A DNA stretch of 45,036 nucleotides, taken from NCBI GenBank assembly GCA_002480565.1, contig DLCK01000046.1, forward strand, positions 1 through 45,036. Direction: 5' to 3'. Shown one piece after another: positions 7,426 through 16,003 of the stretch. Positions within the stretch are counted from its first letter, which is position 1, and every line of letters starts with the position of its first letter. The position numbers and the translations under genes are program-made. The DNA comes from Phycisphaerales bacterium UBA7800. GTDB lineage: Bacteria; Planctomycetota; Phycisphaerae; Phycisphaerales; Phycisphaeraceae. The notes under the pieces are model-generated. The model saw only the letters and a list, made by a program, of their open reading frames with translations. It had not been told where the DNA came from and did not search any database.

Positions 7426-9480
7426 TCAGGCTTTCAAATCAATCTGCAATTCGACTACCTGACCAACTGGAGCTTGCAATGTCCAAAGAGCGGAACCCGC
7501 CACAGGAGTCAATGTGACAGGTTTGCCATTGAGGCTTGCCTGTTTAATCCCACGTTCGCTGACCAATCCGACTAATCCGCCATCGATGAGTGTCCATTGG
7601 TACCGCTCTGCGGACAATCGCGACTGACCGAGAATTGCTGCAGAGCTGTTGTACTTATCCAACAGCCCGAGCATGGCAACACCATCCTCAAGCGGAGCTA
7701 AGGTGATGATTTCATGCTCCCGGAATCCAAGCGTAATGGCATGCTCATCGTCAGGCTGACTGATCGTCAACGATTTTGACTCATGCTGATAAATTGCAAA
7801 GCGATCACCCTCAAGCCCCGGCACATCGGCCACGGAAAAACGATCGGTTATGGATTGGCGCTGATCAACATTTTCATCCCACAAACAATGAAAGACTCCG
7901 AGCATGCCGACGTTGCCGTTGCGATTGTAGGTCTTAAGCAAACGCCTGGCTGTGAAGTAATCGACAAAGAGACTGTCACGGGTCGGAAGCGCAGGCTCGG
8001 CACATCGCAATGCATGGCCATCGGAAGTACACAGCTTGCGCAGGACATCAAAATTTTGCTCATCCGGTTTGTCGGACACATAGACAGGCCCACCACTGAT
8101 CGCGCGCGCCGCTGCGTGATATGCTCCGGTTTGGGCGCCGGACCAGAACATGTCCCAATCGGGTATCGCAAACTGGCTGGTCCACAAATTATTCATCACG
8201 TTGTAATAGATGTGACATTGATGCGAGCCATCACGATCCGGAAAGTAGTCATCGGAATTTCGCCAAACGGTGGTCGCAGACATGTTGTATGCCACGTCGT
8301 TGCGATTGCACATACAGTGAATGGTATTACCCATAAAATGCGCCCATGCTGCGCCTTGGTACGCGAGTTGAGACGTTTGTACGGTCTTGGCATGTTCACT
8401 GCGATCCGAAGTGAAATAGGCTTGGGAGTTTTGATTATCAACCTTGGTCAAGTCCACGCCAAGACTTCGAAGATAGCGGTAAAAGTCATGGTAAAACGTT
8501 GCAGTGAGTTTGTTGGATGTACCGTAAGCATGAGGCAATGGCTGGCCGTCATGTTTGCGTAATGGATCAGCTGACTCAATGACGTCGTATGCCTTACCCA
8601 GTTCACTATCGGGATTGACCCCCTGCCAGTAACCGCCAAGTGTATGCCAAACGCCAAAACGTTTTACACCGTATTGCTCCTTGATCTTTGCAATAACCGG
8701 CGCAAGACCTTCAGGGAATTTTTCGGCATCCGGTTCAAAGCGATCAAGTCGCCGCTTGTCATCCAAACTCAACCAGCCGTCATCAAGCACCACCAACTGT
8801 GGGATCAATCCTGCTTTGGCAAAGCTCTCCATGCCTGCGTAAAGCTTGTCCTGATTGACGTCATGGTAAAACGCATCCCAAGTGCACCAGCCAAACATGT
8901 CCACAAATTCAGGAACAGGCTTCTGTGCACGTAGTCTGAAACTACGCAAGGTTTCCGCAGCAGCGCAAGTGACTCGCTGCATCAATGCAAACGGATCATC
9001 ACCTGAGGCAGTCATCAATAACGGGCCGGACACCACATGTGCATCAAGCTCGATTTGCACTGCCAATCCCTGATCCTGATCACCAAGCAGACACGCACGA
9101 AAGCCCTCGCCGATCAGTGGCAGCAGGACGTGGTATTGCGACTGCTCGTCTAACCAGAGCAAGCACTGCACCTGCTTGTCGAGTTGCCCAAGTTCAGAGG
9201 CACTACTGCCAACACGCGGGCGAATCCAAAAAGGGTTGTACTGTTCCAACGCCTGAAACTGTGTCATGCCCGAAAGCTTAATGCCGGACATCTGTATGCC
9301 AGGCACCTGCTCGACACCAAAGCTGCCGGTCACCTTCGGCCAATCGTCACTGTCAGTTCGGATTCCTTTAAGACCGGGCATCAAGACCTGTGTCACCTCT
9401 GGATATCCATCAACCTGGCAGGCAGAGAGTTCAGAGGGCAGCGAATAATTCAAAGCAGCATCAATTGATGAGTCAGGCAT
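7426..9480 (-). CDS. Raffinose synthase/Sip1-type glycoside hydrolase (GH36-like)
   Basis: Enzyme of the raffinose synthase/seed imbibition protein family, related to GH36 alpha-galactosidases. Counted from the upstream-most GTG (9597), the motifs are GWCTWDAFY (236-244), LDDGW (271-275), KVDNQ (385-389, nucleophile Asp) and WRNSDDYFPD (445-454, acid/base Asp). These define a complete TIM-barrel active site. It should hydrolyse or transfer alpha-galactosyl or a related sugar. Without a signal peptide it would act in the cytoplasm. The start is uncertain: the frame is open to GTG 9597, with ATGs at 9582, 9489 and 9480. I use 9480 because the upstream residues look unlike the family and DNA just before it is AT-rich leader-like; no Shine-Dalgarno sequence decides it. 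From 9480 the protein is 684 aa. Confidence 0.87.
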   Translation of the reverse strand: MPDSSIDAALNYSLPSELSACQVDGYPEVTQVLMPGLKGIRTDSDDWPKVTGSFGVEQVPGIQMSGIKLSGMTQFQALEQYNPFWIRPRVGSSASELGQLDKQVQCLLWLDEQSQYHVLLPLIGEGFRACLLGDQDQGLAVQIELDAHVVSGPLLMTASGDDPFALMQRVTCAAAETLRSFRLRAQKPVPEFVDMFGWCTWDAFYHDVNQDKLYAGMESFAKAGLIPQLVVLDDGWLSLDDKRRLDRFEPDAEKFPEGLAPVIAKIKEQYGVKRFGVWHTLGGYWQGVNPDSELGKAYDVIESADPLRKHDGQPLPHAYGTSNKLTATFYHDFYRYLRSLGVDLTKVDNQNSQAYFTSDRSEHAKTVQTSQLAYQGAAWAHFMGNTIHCMCNRNDVAYNMSATTVWRNSDDYFPDRDGSHQCHIYYNVMNNLWTSQFAIPDWDMFWSGAQTGAYHAAARAISGGPVYVSDKPDEQNFDVLRKLCTSDGHALRCAEPALPTRDSLFVDYFTARRLLKTYNRNGNVGMLGVFHCLWDENVDQRQSITDRFSVADVPGLEGDRFAIYQHESKSLTISQPDDEHAITLGFREHEIITLAPLEDGVAMLGLLDKYNSSAAILGQSRLSAERYQWTLIDGGLVGLVSERGIKQASLNGKPVTLTPVAGSALWTLQAPVGQVVELQIDLKA

Positions 9481-9855
9481 ATTTAACATTTTCAAAAAAA
9501 GTCCGATCAATCCATCCAAGCCAACAATCGTATACAGCAAGGGCCAAGAGCGTCCCAATGATACAAGGTTAAGACTGCACATGGTTAGAGACGCCACAAT
9601 TAGGCAAAGGAATCTCCAACAAAACTGGACGCCTGACCATTAAACATTTCGATATGGTGAAACAGCATTCTTTTAACAAACTTTATGCGAGAATGCATCA
9701 TTGATCTAACATAGTGGTATCCAATACGTCCAAACCGTTAATATCTCAGATCACCCGATACCATGCCACCAATCAATGTATTGGTTAAAAGACCAACCGC
9801 GCAATAAGCGGTAGAATGCCTATAGACATCAGCCCCTTTTAACAGGACTCAAACC
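9481..9855. promoter_or_regulatory. Divergent intergenic region between GH36-like gene and deoC
   Basis: This holds the leaders of both divergent genes. Near deoC there is an 18-bp palindrome, ACCAATCAATGTATTGGT (9768-9785), followed by another half-site ACCAA (9792-9796). Ribosome site AGGA (9844-9847) precedes deoC by 8 nt. I could not find a convincing promoter for either gene. The part 9481-9597 is an open extension of the GH36-like frame and may be coding. Confidence 0.5.
9768..9796. promoter_or_regulatory. Candidate operator upstream of deoC
   Basis: The half-sites ACCAAT (9768-9773), ATTGGT (9780-9785) and ACCAAC (9792-9797) alternate in orientation and start exactly 12 bp apart. The first two make a perfect 6-6-6 palindrome; the second and third make a TTGGT/ACCAA inverted repeat. 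The spacing suggests cooperative binding of a dimeric regulator 60-90 bp upstream of deoC. Confidence 0.42.
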
Positions 9856-10530
9856 ATGCTGCCCATCAATCGCTATCTTGACGCTGCCGTACTCGTGCCG
9901 AATTACACACAGGACGAAGCACGTGCTGCCATTGAAAAAACCGTCGAGCTTGGTGCCGCAACCGCATGTGTCCGCCCCTGTGATATTGAACTGGCCAAGC
10001 AGATTTGCAGTGGTAGTGACACAGGCGTCTGCGTGGTGTTGGGATTCCCACATGGCGTGCAACTCACCGCTTCCAAAGCCGATGAAGCCAAACGGTATCG
10101 GGATCTGGGCGTCGATGAAATTGACATGGTTGCCAACTACGGCTTTGCACGATCCGGCATGTGGGATGCAGTTCGTGATGACATTGCAGCAGTAGTTCAG
10201 GCAGGCCAATTGCCCATCAAGGTCATCTTTGAAACTTCACAATTGGATTTACCCACCGTTGAAAAAATGGTGGAAGTCTGCATCGAAGCGTCTGCCACAT
10301 TCGTCAAAACATCCACCGGATTTAATGGCGAAGGCGCACAGGAAGACGTCGTCGAAGCAATGGTTCGCGTTGCAGCAGGTCGCATCAAAGTCAAACCCTC
10401 AGGCGGGATTCGCGACTATGCACGTGCAGCAAAATTTGTCGCGATGGGAGCAGATCGTTTAGGGGTTGGCTGGGGTTCCTGTCAGGCGATTTGTGATCAA
10501 AATGGATCGGTATCAGGCAGCGGTTATTAA
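9856..10530 (+). CDS. deoC: Deoxyribose-phosphate aldolase
   Basis: Class I aldolase of 224 aa, the usual length of the short bacterial form. It splits 2-deoxyribose 5-phosphate into glyceraldehyde 3-phosphate and acetaldehyde in deoxynucleoside breakdown. Visible active-site segments are VDEIDMV (Asp), FVKTSTGF (Schiff-base Lys) and IKVKPSGGIR (second Lys), all intact. The cytosolic TIM-barrel fold is expected. The ATG start has AGGA 8 nt upstream. The gene stands alone on the plus strand, divergent from the GH36-like gene and ending 14 bp from the convergent RidA gene. The palindromic sites at 9768-9796 may control it. Its presence beside amino sugar genes suggests a general sugar-phosphate scavenging region. 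Confidence 0.97.
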   Translation: MLPINRYLDAAVLVPNYTQDEARAAIEKTVELGAATACVRPCDIELAKQICSGSDTGVCVVLGFPHGVQLTASKADEAKRYRDLGVDEIDMVANYGFARSGMWDAVRDDIAAVVQAGQLPIKVIFETSQLDLPTVEKMVEVCIEASATFVKTSTGFNGEGAQEDVVEAMVRVAAGRIKVKPSGGIRDYARAAKFVAMGADRLGVGWGSCQAICDQNGSVSGSGY

Positions 10531-10544
10531 AGCACCGCCCAACG

Positions 10545-11015
10545 CTATGATTTGATCTGAACCATCATCTCAACTTCAACACAAGCATTAAGTGGTAACG
10601 CATTGACGCCTACCGCAACACGTGCATGGCGACCGGCATCACCGAACAAATCACCAAGCAACTGACTGGCACCGTTGGCGACAGTCGGCTGACCACCATA
10701 ACCCGTATCCGAAAGCACAAAGACACCAAGGCGAACCACCTGCACCAAACGTGACCAATCACCATCAAGATGCGCACCAACGGCAGCAAGCGCGTTGACC
10801 GCACATTGACCAGCAGCTTCGGCGGCTTGATCGGGACTCACGACTGAAGGGACCGGGCCGGTTGCCAACAACTGACCCTCACGCATCGGTAACTGGCCAC
10901 TGACCACCAACAAGTCCCCCGTCTGCACCGCTGGTACATACACCGCAACAGGCGGGACCACCGGTGGTAACTGCCAGCCAAGTTCTTTTAACCGTGTAGG
11001 GACATCTATCATCAT
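10545..11015 (-). CDS. RidA/YjgF-family protein (long form)
   Basis: Protein of 156 aa from the RidA (YjgF/YER057c/UK114) family. Members hydrolyse reactive enamine/imine intermediates made by PLP enzymes, or act on related small molecules. The conserved arginine and following strand are seen in ARVAVGVNALPLNACVEVE, equivalent to the Arg-105 region of Escherichia coli RidA. The N-terminal 25 residues are longer than in the classic 128-aa protein, which fits the long subgroup. ATG at 11015 is chosen because GGGAAAG lies 8-9 nt upstream; a GTG at 11024 is also in frame. It lies between nagA and deoC but has its own upstream gap of about 120 bp. A possible link is imine chemistry of the amino sugar pathway, which is inference. 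Confidence 0.9.
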   Translation of the reverse strand: MMIDVPTRLKELGWQLPPVVPPVAVYVPAVQTGDLLVVSGQLPMREGQLLATGPVPSVVSPDQAAEAAGQCAVNALAAVGAHLDGDWSRLVQVVRLGVFVLSDTGYGGQPTVANGASQLLGDLFGDAGRHARVAVGVNALPLNACVEVEMMVQIKS

Positions 11016-11138
11016 TGAGTTCACTTTCCCAGAATTTCATCCATTGGGTAACCGTATACAAAACGCCTGCTCTTAGCAATTCTATCACTGCCTGTATTTT
11101 CCAGCCAATGCATGACTATCAACATCCCCAAAGCGCAA

Positions 11139-12050
11139 TCAACCGATCGCACACCTTGGATTGGTAGAAATGAGTTGATTGATTTGCTTTACAGTCAAGC
11201 CAAGCTGCTCTTGAAGATTGGACACCACACGTTTCATATCTATGGCTGATCCGACAAGATGACTACCATCCTCACTTCGCGCAGCAAGGTCTTGGCCAAT
11301 CTGTAAAGTCCAGCGACTTAGCGTGTATGTCCCCGGCCCAAGCCCGGCTGGTGCAATGGCATCGGTGGTAATAATGCAGCGATCCAATCCTGCTATATCC
11401 AGATAATTACGCAGCGCAAACATCGGAACATGCACACCATCTGCGATAAAACTAAGCCATAGGTGATCGTGCAATGAAATGACGCGTTGAATAATATTGT
11501 CATGGCGAGGCATCATTGATGGGCAACCATTCCCCAAGTGCGTAAACATGGACAAACCGGCATCGATGGCAGCTTGGAGTTGATCCAAACTCGCATCGCA
11601 ATGTCCAGCAGAGACAGTGATCCCCTGCTGAGCAAGGTGTCTGATAGTCTGCATTCCTTGATCGCATTCGGGAGCGAGTGTCACCAATTTCGTTAAACCA
11701 TCAGCAGCATCAAGCAGTCGTTTCATATCATCACATGTAGCAGGCATGACTGCATCCAGTGGATGCGCACCGCGATAGCCGTCCGTCGGATTGATAAACG
11801 GCCCCTCAATATGCAAGCCAATAATCATTTGCCTAACGAGTGAATCCTGCTCGCGGAGTTGGACGAGTCGCTCAAGTCGCTGCTGCATCACCGGTAACTT
11901 TTCAGTGATGATCGTCGCTAAAATACCGCTGACGCCATCGGCCTTAAGCTTGGTACATGCGCTGTGTAACTGCTCGCCGGTAAGATCGCAACTATTAAAA
12001 TCCACACCGCCGTAGCCATTGACCTGAATGTCGAAAATGTCTTGTATCAT
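11139..12050 (-). CDS. nagA: N-acetylglucosamine-6-phosphate deacetylase, short form
   Basis: Amidohydrolase-superfamily deacetylase that converts N-acetylglucosamine 6-phosphate to glucosamine 6-phosphate. Motifs in order are DIQVNGYGGVDFN, HIEGPF (metal Glu), SAGHCDA (metal His), HLGNG (metal His), DGVHV and TTDAIAPAGL (catalytic Asp). At 303 aa it is well below the usual 380 or so: it starts directly at the barrel and ends at STNPRCAIG, so both halves of the small beta-sandwich domain are absent. All catalytic residues are present and no frameshift is visible. The ATG lies 6 bp after the nagB stop codon, so translation is probably coupled. Confidence 0.93.
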   Translation of the reverse strand: MIQDIFDIQVNGYGGVDFNSCDLTGEQLHSACTKLKADGVSGILATIITEKLPVMQQRLERLVQLREQDSLVRQMIIGLHIEGPFINPTDGYRGAHPLDAVMPATCDDMKRLLDAADGLTKLVTLAPECDQGMQTIRHLAQQGITVSAGHCDASLDQLQAAIDAGLSMFTHLGNGCPSMMPRHDNIIQRVISLHDHLWLSFIADGVHVPMFALRNYLDIAGLDRCIITTDAIAPAGLGPGTYTLSRWTLQIGQDLAARSEDGSHLVGSAIDMKRVVSNLQEQLGLTVKQINQLISTNPRCAIG

Positions 12051-12056
12051 GGGGTA

Positions 12057-12791
12057 TTACAACTTTGACGCTGCTGCCTCATCCAGATAAATCGTGGTGT
12101 TGGCATGTTGTTGCAAGATCGAAGCAGGCAGCTGATTTGTCACCGGCCCCTGAATTGCTTGCTTCACTGCAAGGCTTTTACGCTCATCGGGAACCGTGCA
12201 GATAATAGTCTTGCTCTTGAGAATCTGTTGACAGGACATTGAGATAGCCTGCACCGGAACAGCATCCAAACGGGGAAACCAACCTTCACCCAATTGCTGT
12301 TTACGGCAAGCCTCATCAAGGTTCACCACCAGGTAAGGCTCCGTCGTTTCAAAGTCCGCAGGTGGATCATTAAATGCCAAATGACCATTTTCACCAATCC
12401 CAACAAACGCCACATCAATCGGCTGCTGTGCGATCAACTTGCCTGCAATTTTGCATTGGGCTTGTGGATCATCTTCACCATTAAGATACGTAAACGATGC
12501 CAAAGGCAACGCCAATTGAGAAACAAAGCGTTGCCATAGATACAAACGAAAGGATGCTGGATGCGTGATGGGGATGCCAACGTATTCATCAAGATGAAAG
12601 GCGGTGACTTTATCCCATGCAATGTCAGACTCTTTGATCAAGGCAGACAGCATGTCAAACTGAGACGCACCGGTGGCAACAATAATCCGAGCTGAACCTT
12701 TCTCTTCAATGGCTTTGCGGATGGCTTTAGCTCCCTCACTGGCTGCTTGCGCCCCCGACTGCTGCTTGGTGGGATGGATGACATGTTTCAT
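12057..12791 (-). CDS. nagB: Glucosamine-6-phosphate deaminase
   Basis: Cytosolic isomerase-deaminase of 244 aa that turns glucosamine 6-phosphate into fructose 6-phosphate and ammonia. Motifs are FHLDEYVGI (catalytic Asp region) and VGIGENGHLAFNDP (catalytic His loop), and the length matches the Bacillus-type enzyme without the allosteric C-terminal tail of E. coli. I use ATG 12791, preceded by AGGA with 7-nt spacing, instead of the GTG at 12845 that extends the frame. It is the first gene of a nagB-nagA operon and is divergent from a XylR-type regulator. Confidence 0.96.
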   Translation of the reverse strand: MKHVIHPTKQQSGAQAASEGAKAIRKAIEEKGSARIIVATGASQFDMLSALIKESDIAWDKVTAFHLDEYVGIPITHPASFRLYLWQRFVSQLALPLASFTYLNGEDDPQAQCKIAGKLIAQQPIDVAFVGIGENGHLAFNDPPADFETTEPYLVVNLDEACRKQQLGEGWFPRLDAVPVQAISMSCQQILKSKTIICTVPDERKSLAVKQAIQGPVTNQLPASILQQHANTTIYLDEAAASKL

Positions 12792-12864
12792 TTTCGTTTC
12801 CTGATATAAAATATTTTGCGCATGTTCCAGAATGACTTTATTCACTATATAATTGCTTTTACAA

Positions 12865-12906
12865 CTCGTTTGATGATGATACCCACCATGTCACGACTCA
12901 AACAAG
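12865..12906. promoter_or_regulatory. Candidate operator between nagB and the XylR-type regulator
   Basis: CTCGTTTGA (12865-12873) and TCAAACAAG (12898-12906) form an inverted repeat with one mismatch in nine and a 24-bp spacer. Half-site centres are 33 bp apart, about three helical turns. A paired AraC-type regulator could use such a site. Confidence 0.35.
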
Positions 12907-12941
12907 GACATTTTACGCAAAGCTTGTGAAAGGATGCGCAA

Positions 12942-14090
12942 TTGCCTGAGAACCTCAAACGCATTGCTGTACTCATGCCACGAGCCGATGTACACACGCG
13001 TGGCATCTTTTGCGGTATCACACGATTCGCCCGCCCCTTGCGCGCGTGGCAGTTTCATATGGGATTACCTGAAGCGTCCATTATGAATGACCTGCGTCGC
13101 TGGCGACCACATGGCATTATTGCGACGATCCCAAACCATAAACTCGAAAAGCGATTCCAATCCTTGAAGGTGCCACTGGTGAATTGCTCAAGCAATTGTT
13201 CATCTGCGAAACTGCATCGCGTGATCACAGACAATCAAGCAGTAGGAAAAATGGCAGCGACCTATCTGACAGCCAAGGGATACAAACACCTGGCATACTG
13301 TGGTGAATCCCACATGGGCGCAAGCCGTGATCGTCAGAACGCTTTTATCAAACATGCCCCTGCCACTGTTCATCTCCATGAGGACCACTGCGTACAGGAG
13401 CAGGTCGGTGAAGTTGGCTGGCGTGTCTCTGATCAGGATGATCGTTTAAGGCAATGGCTCATCCAACTCCCAAAGCCGGCGGGTATTCTGGCCTGTCATG
13501 ATCCAATTGCGTTGGTGCTGCTGGAAACATGTCGTCAACTGAACATTGATGTCCCTGGTGAACTTGCAATATTGGGAGTCGATAACGATCAACTGCTCTG
13601 CGAGATGGCGTACCCAACTTTATCCAGTATTGAAATGGCACACGAACGCATCGGCTTTGAAGCAGCACGTGTTCTGGACCAATTATTAACAGACTCAAAG
13701 ATCAAACCCTTTATCCAAACCATCAAACCGCTGGGCGTTGCCACACGTCAATCCACGGACGGATTGGCATCAGCAGACTCCCTGGTTGGAGCTGCGGTTC
13801 GGTATATTCATGAACATGCGGATCATCCGATTCGAGTGATGGATGTCGTACAACAATCGGCAGTGAGCAGGAGAAATTTGGAAATGCGATTTGAATCTGC
13901 AATTGGCAAAAGCATCCTTCAAGTCATTCAGCAAGCGCACATCAAACTCGCTCAACAACTGCTTACACGCACACAATTATCCATCGAAGAAATCGCCCCG
14001 GCATGTGGCTACAACAGCCGTGAACGCTTTAGTGCAGTGTTCCGCGAACACGTTGGCCTGACGCCTGCCCGCTATCGCCAATCCCAATAA
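12942..14090 (+). CDS. XylR-type regulator: sugar-binding domain plus AraC helix-turn-helix
   Basis: Regulator of 382 aa. Residues 1 to about 270 form a LacI/periplasmic-binding sensor (VITDNQAVGKMAATYL; LAILGVDNDQLLCEMAYPTLSS). Residues about 285-382 form an AraC double helix-turn-helix ending EEIAPACGYNSRERFSAVFREHVGLTPARYR. This is the E. coli XylR architecture. The start is TTG at 12942, with AAAGGA 7 nt upstream; an in-frame stop at 12927 limits other choices. It is divergent from nagB-nagA and most likely controls them, so an amino sugar may be its ligand (inference). The paralogue at 37640-38824 has the same layout. Confidence 0.93.
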   Translation: MPENLKRIAVLMPRADVHTRGIFCGITRFARPLRAWQFHMGLPEASIMNDLRRWRPHGIIATIPNHKLEKRFQSLKVPLVNCSSNCSSAKLHRVITDNQAVGKMAATYLTAKGYKHLAYCGESHMGASRDRQNAFIKHAPATVHLHEDHCVQEQVGEVGWRVSDQDDRLRQWLIQLPKPAGILACHDPIALVLLETCRQLNIDVPGELAILGVDNDQLLCEMAYPTLSSIEMAHERIGFEAARVLDQLLTDSKIKPFIQTIKPLGVATRQSTDGLASADSLVGAAVRYIHEHADHPIRVMDVVQQSAVSRRNLEMRFESAIGKSILQVIQQAHIKLAQQLLTRTQLSIEEIAPACGYNSRERFSAVFREHVGLTPARYRQSQ

Positions 14091-14125
14091 GCTTCGTAAA
14101 TCACCTTCAATTCAGCAGAAACGGG

Positions 14126-14914
14126 TCACACCAACTGCTCTTGCTTAGCGACGATGATCGGCGTTTGGTTGTCCGGCGAAGTGAGAATCCGCACATCCAC
14201 ATCATAGAGTTCACGAATCAATTCAGGCGTGAGAATTTCCTTGGGGGCACCCGAACAGACAATCTCCCCATCACGCATGGTGACCAACTGATCTGCATAC
14301 TGAGCAGCAGCAATCAGATCATGAAGCACGATCACAAAAGCCCGGTCACCAGCTGAAGCGATCTTACGTACAAGGTTAAGCACTTCCACTTGATGTCCAA
14401 GATCGAGCATACTTGTCGGCTCATCAAGGAGCATCAATGGCGTCTGCTGAGCCAAGGTCATTGCCAGCCAACAGCGCTGCCTTTGCCCACCGGAGAGTTG
14501 ATCCAATCTACGATGCGCCAAGTCCGCCAGATGTGTGAGTTCCAACGCTTCTGTCACAGCCTGTTGATCCTGATCGGACCATTGTTGAAATAGACCTTGA
14601 TGCGGATGGCGTCCAAACTGCACAAGGTTGGCCACGGTCATACCTTCGGGTGCCATGGGGGATTGAGGCAGAAGTGACAACCGATGCGCAGCCTGTCGGG
14701 GTTTGATTTTCCAGACATTTTCACTATCAAGCATCACTGTGCCACGTTCAGGCCGGTGCAGTCGGGCGATGCATCGCAGCAATGTGCTCTTGCCACACCC
14801 ATTGGGGCCGACAATGATCGTCACCTGCCCGGGGTCGGCAGTCATGTTCACACCTTTGAGAATCGGCGTGTTGGCGGAGTAACTCGCATGCAGATCGTTT
14901 ACTTGTAATTGCAT
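14126..14914 (-). CDS. Iron-siderophore ABC transporter ATP-binding protein
   Basis: FecE/FepC-type ATPase of 262 aa, the last gene of the iron import operon. Walker A is GPNGCGKST (36-44), the ABC signature LSGGQRQR (140-147) and Walker B LMLLDEPT (160-167), followed by an intact switch His in VLHDL. It drives substrate transfer through the two FecCD permeases encoded just upstream. ATG 14914 is chosen: AAGGTG lies upstream with suitable spacing, and the GTG at 14923 falls inside that ribosome site. The gap to the permease stop codon is 23 nt. Confidence 0.95.
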   Translation of the reverse strand: MQLQVNDLHASYSANTPILKGVNMTADPGQVTIIVGPNGCGKSTLLRCIARLHRPERGTVMLDSENVWKIKPRQAAHRLSLLPQSPMAPEGMTVANLVQFGRHPHQGLFQQWSDQDQQAVTEALELTHLADLAHRRLDQLSGGQRQRCWLAMTLAQQTPLMLLDEPTSMLDLGHQVEVLNLVRKIASAGDRAFVIVLHDLIAAAQYADQLVTMRDGEIVCSGAPKEILTPELIRELYDVDVRILTSPDNQTPIIVAKQEQLV

Positions 14915-14937
14915 CAAAAACACCTTGTTTTACAGCG

Positions 14938-16002
14938 TTATCTTCCCGCAGGTTGACGAAGTACCACCCACAACAAAAACGGCCCGCCCAATACACTGCA
15001 CACCACGCCCACCGGCAATTCATGCGGATAGGCAATGAGTCTGCCCAAGGTGTCGGCTGCCAACACCAACACACAACCTGTCCATGCCGAAGTAAGCATC
15101 GGGACATGCGCCGGGCCGATTAAACGTGATGCCAGGATTGGTGCAGCCAATGCCACAAACGCAATCGGTCCCGCCGCCCCGACACTTAAGCCTGCCACGA
15201 CTACTACACAGCAGACCACCAGCAATCTTGACCCGCGACTGGGCAACCCCAACGGGATGGCGATCTCCTCTTCAAAGCGCATCAAGTTCAACCACCGGCT
15301 GCACAACAAACACACCGGCAGCATCACCAACAATCCCACCGACACCGGCAGATTCACCGTCTCATTGCCCGTTGCCAAACTCCCCAGACTCCACGAATAC
15401 AATGCTGAAGCATGCATCAGGTTCTGACGGGAAATAATTAACTCATTAAGCGACCGCAACAATGCAGTCAAACCTAAACCGATAATCAGCAAGCGATATC
15501 CCTGTGATCCCACACGTCCACCACCAAGTAGAATTAACAGTGCAGCAGTTAACGCGGACCCCACCGGCGCGACCCACCAAACGCCAAAGAGTTGGGACGA
15601 ACTTATGGTAATCGCCACGATAATGGCTAGCGTCGCTCCTTCGTTGATACCCAACACTTCAGGCGTTGCCAGACGATTTCTTGCCAAGGTTTGAATCATC
15701 GTCCCCGCCAAACCTAATCCAAATCCAGTGATCAAACCGGTGATCACGCGAGGCAGACGAATGTCATTGACAAGGATCAGATGCGCCCGGTCAGCCTTAC
15801 CAAACAAAGCGCCGACCACTTGGCCAACCGTGATCGGGAACTCACCAAGTAACAATGAACAAAGAATCACCATGGCTAACAACGACAGCAACAGGACATT
15901 GACGCCCACCACACGACGAGGCACACGCAGTCGGACCGGGCCGCATTTGATCAGCCAATCCTGTTGGTAACCGAGTTTGGTTTGAAGCATTGCCTGGGTC
16001 AT
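14938..16002 (-). CDS. Iron-siderophore ABC transporter permease (FecCD family), second
   Basis: Inner-membrane permease of 354 aa with about 9-10 helices. Family features include DIRLPRVITGLITGFGLGLAG, ATPEVLGINEGA and VGAAGPIAFVALAAPILASRL, the last being the region that meets the ATPase. Its ATG starts 1 nt after the stop codon of the other permease, so the two are translationally coupled and probably form a heterodimeric channel. The N-terminal 30 residues are a basic cytoplasmic tail. Confidence 0.94.
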   Translation of the reverse strand: MTQAMLQTKLGYQQDWLIKCGPVRLRVPRRVVGVNVLLLSLLAMVILCSLLLGEFPITVGQVVGALFGKADRAHLILVNDIRLPRVITGLITGFGLGLAGTMIQTLARNRLATPEVLGINEGATLAIIVAITISSSQLFGVWWVAPVGSALTAALLILLGGGRVGSQGYRLLIIGLGLTALLRSLNELIISRQNLMHASALYSWSLGSLATGNETVNLPVSVGLLVMLPVCLLCSRWLNLMRFEEEIAIPLGLPSRGSRLLVVCCVVVVAGLSVGAAGPIAFVALAAPILASRLIGPAHVPMLTSAWTGCVLVLAADTLGRLIAYPHELPVGVVCSVLGGPFLLWVVLRQPAGR

Positions 16003-16003
16003 T

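Noticed and set aside
7783..8562. 259-codon plus-strand open frame inside the GH36-like gene
   Set aside because: It is antisense to catalytic motifs of a clear enzyme, has no ribosome site and no recognisable domain.
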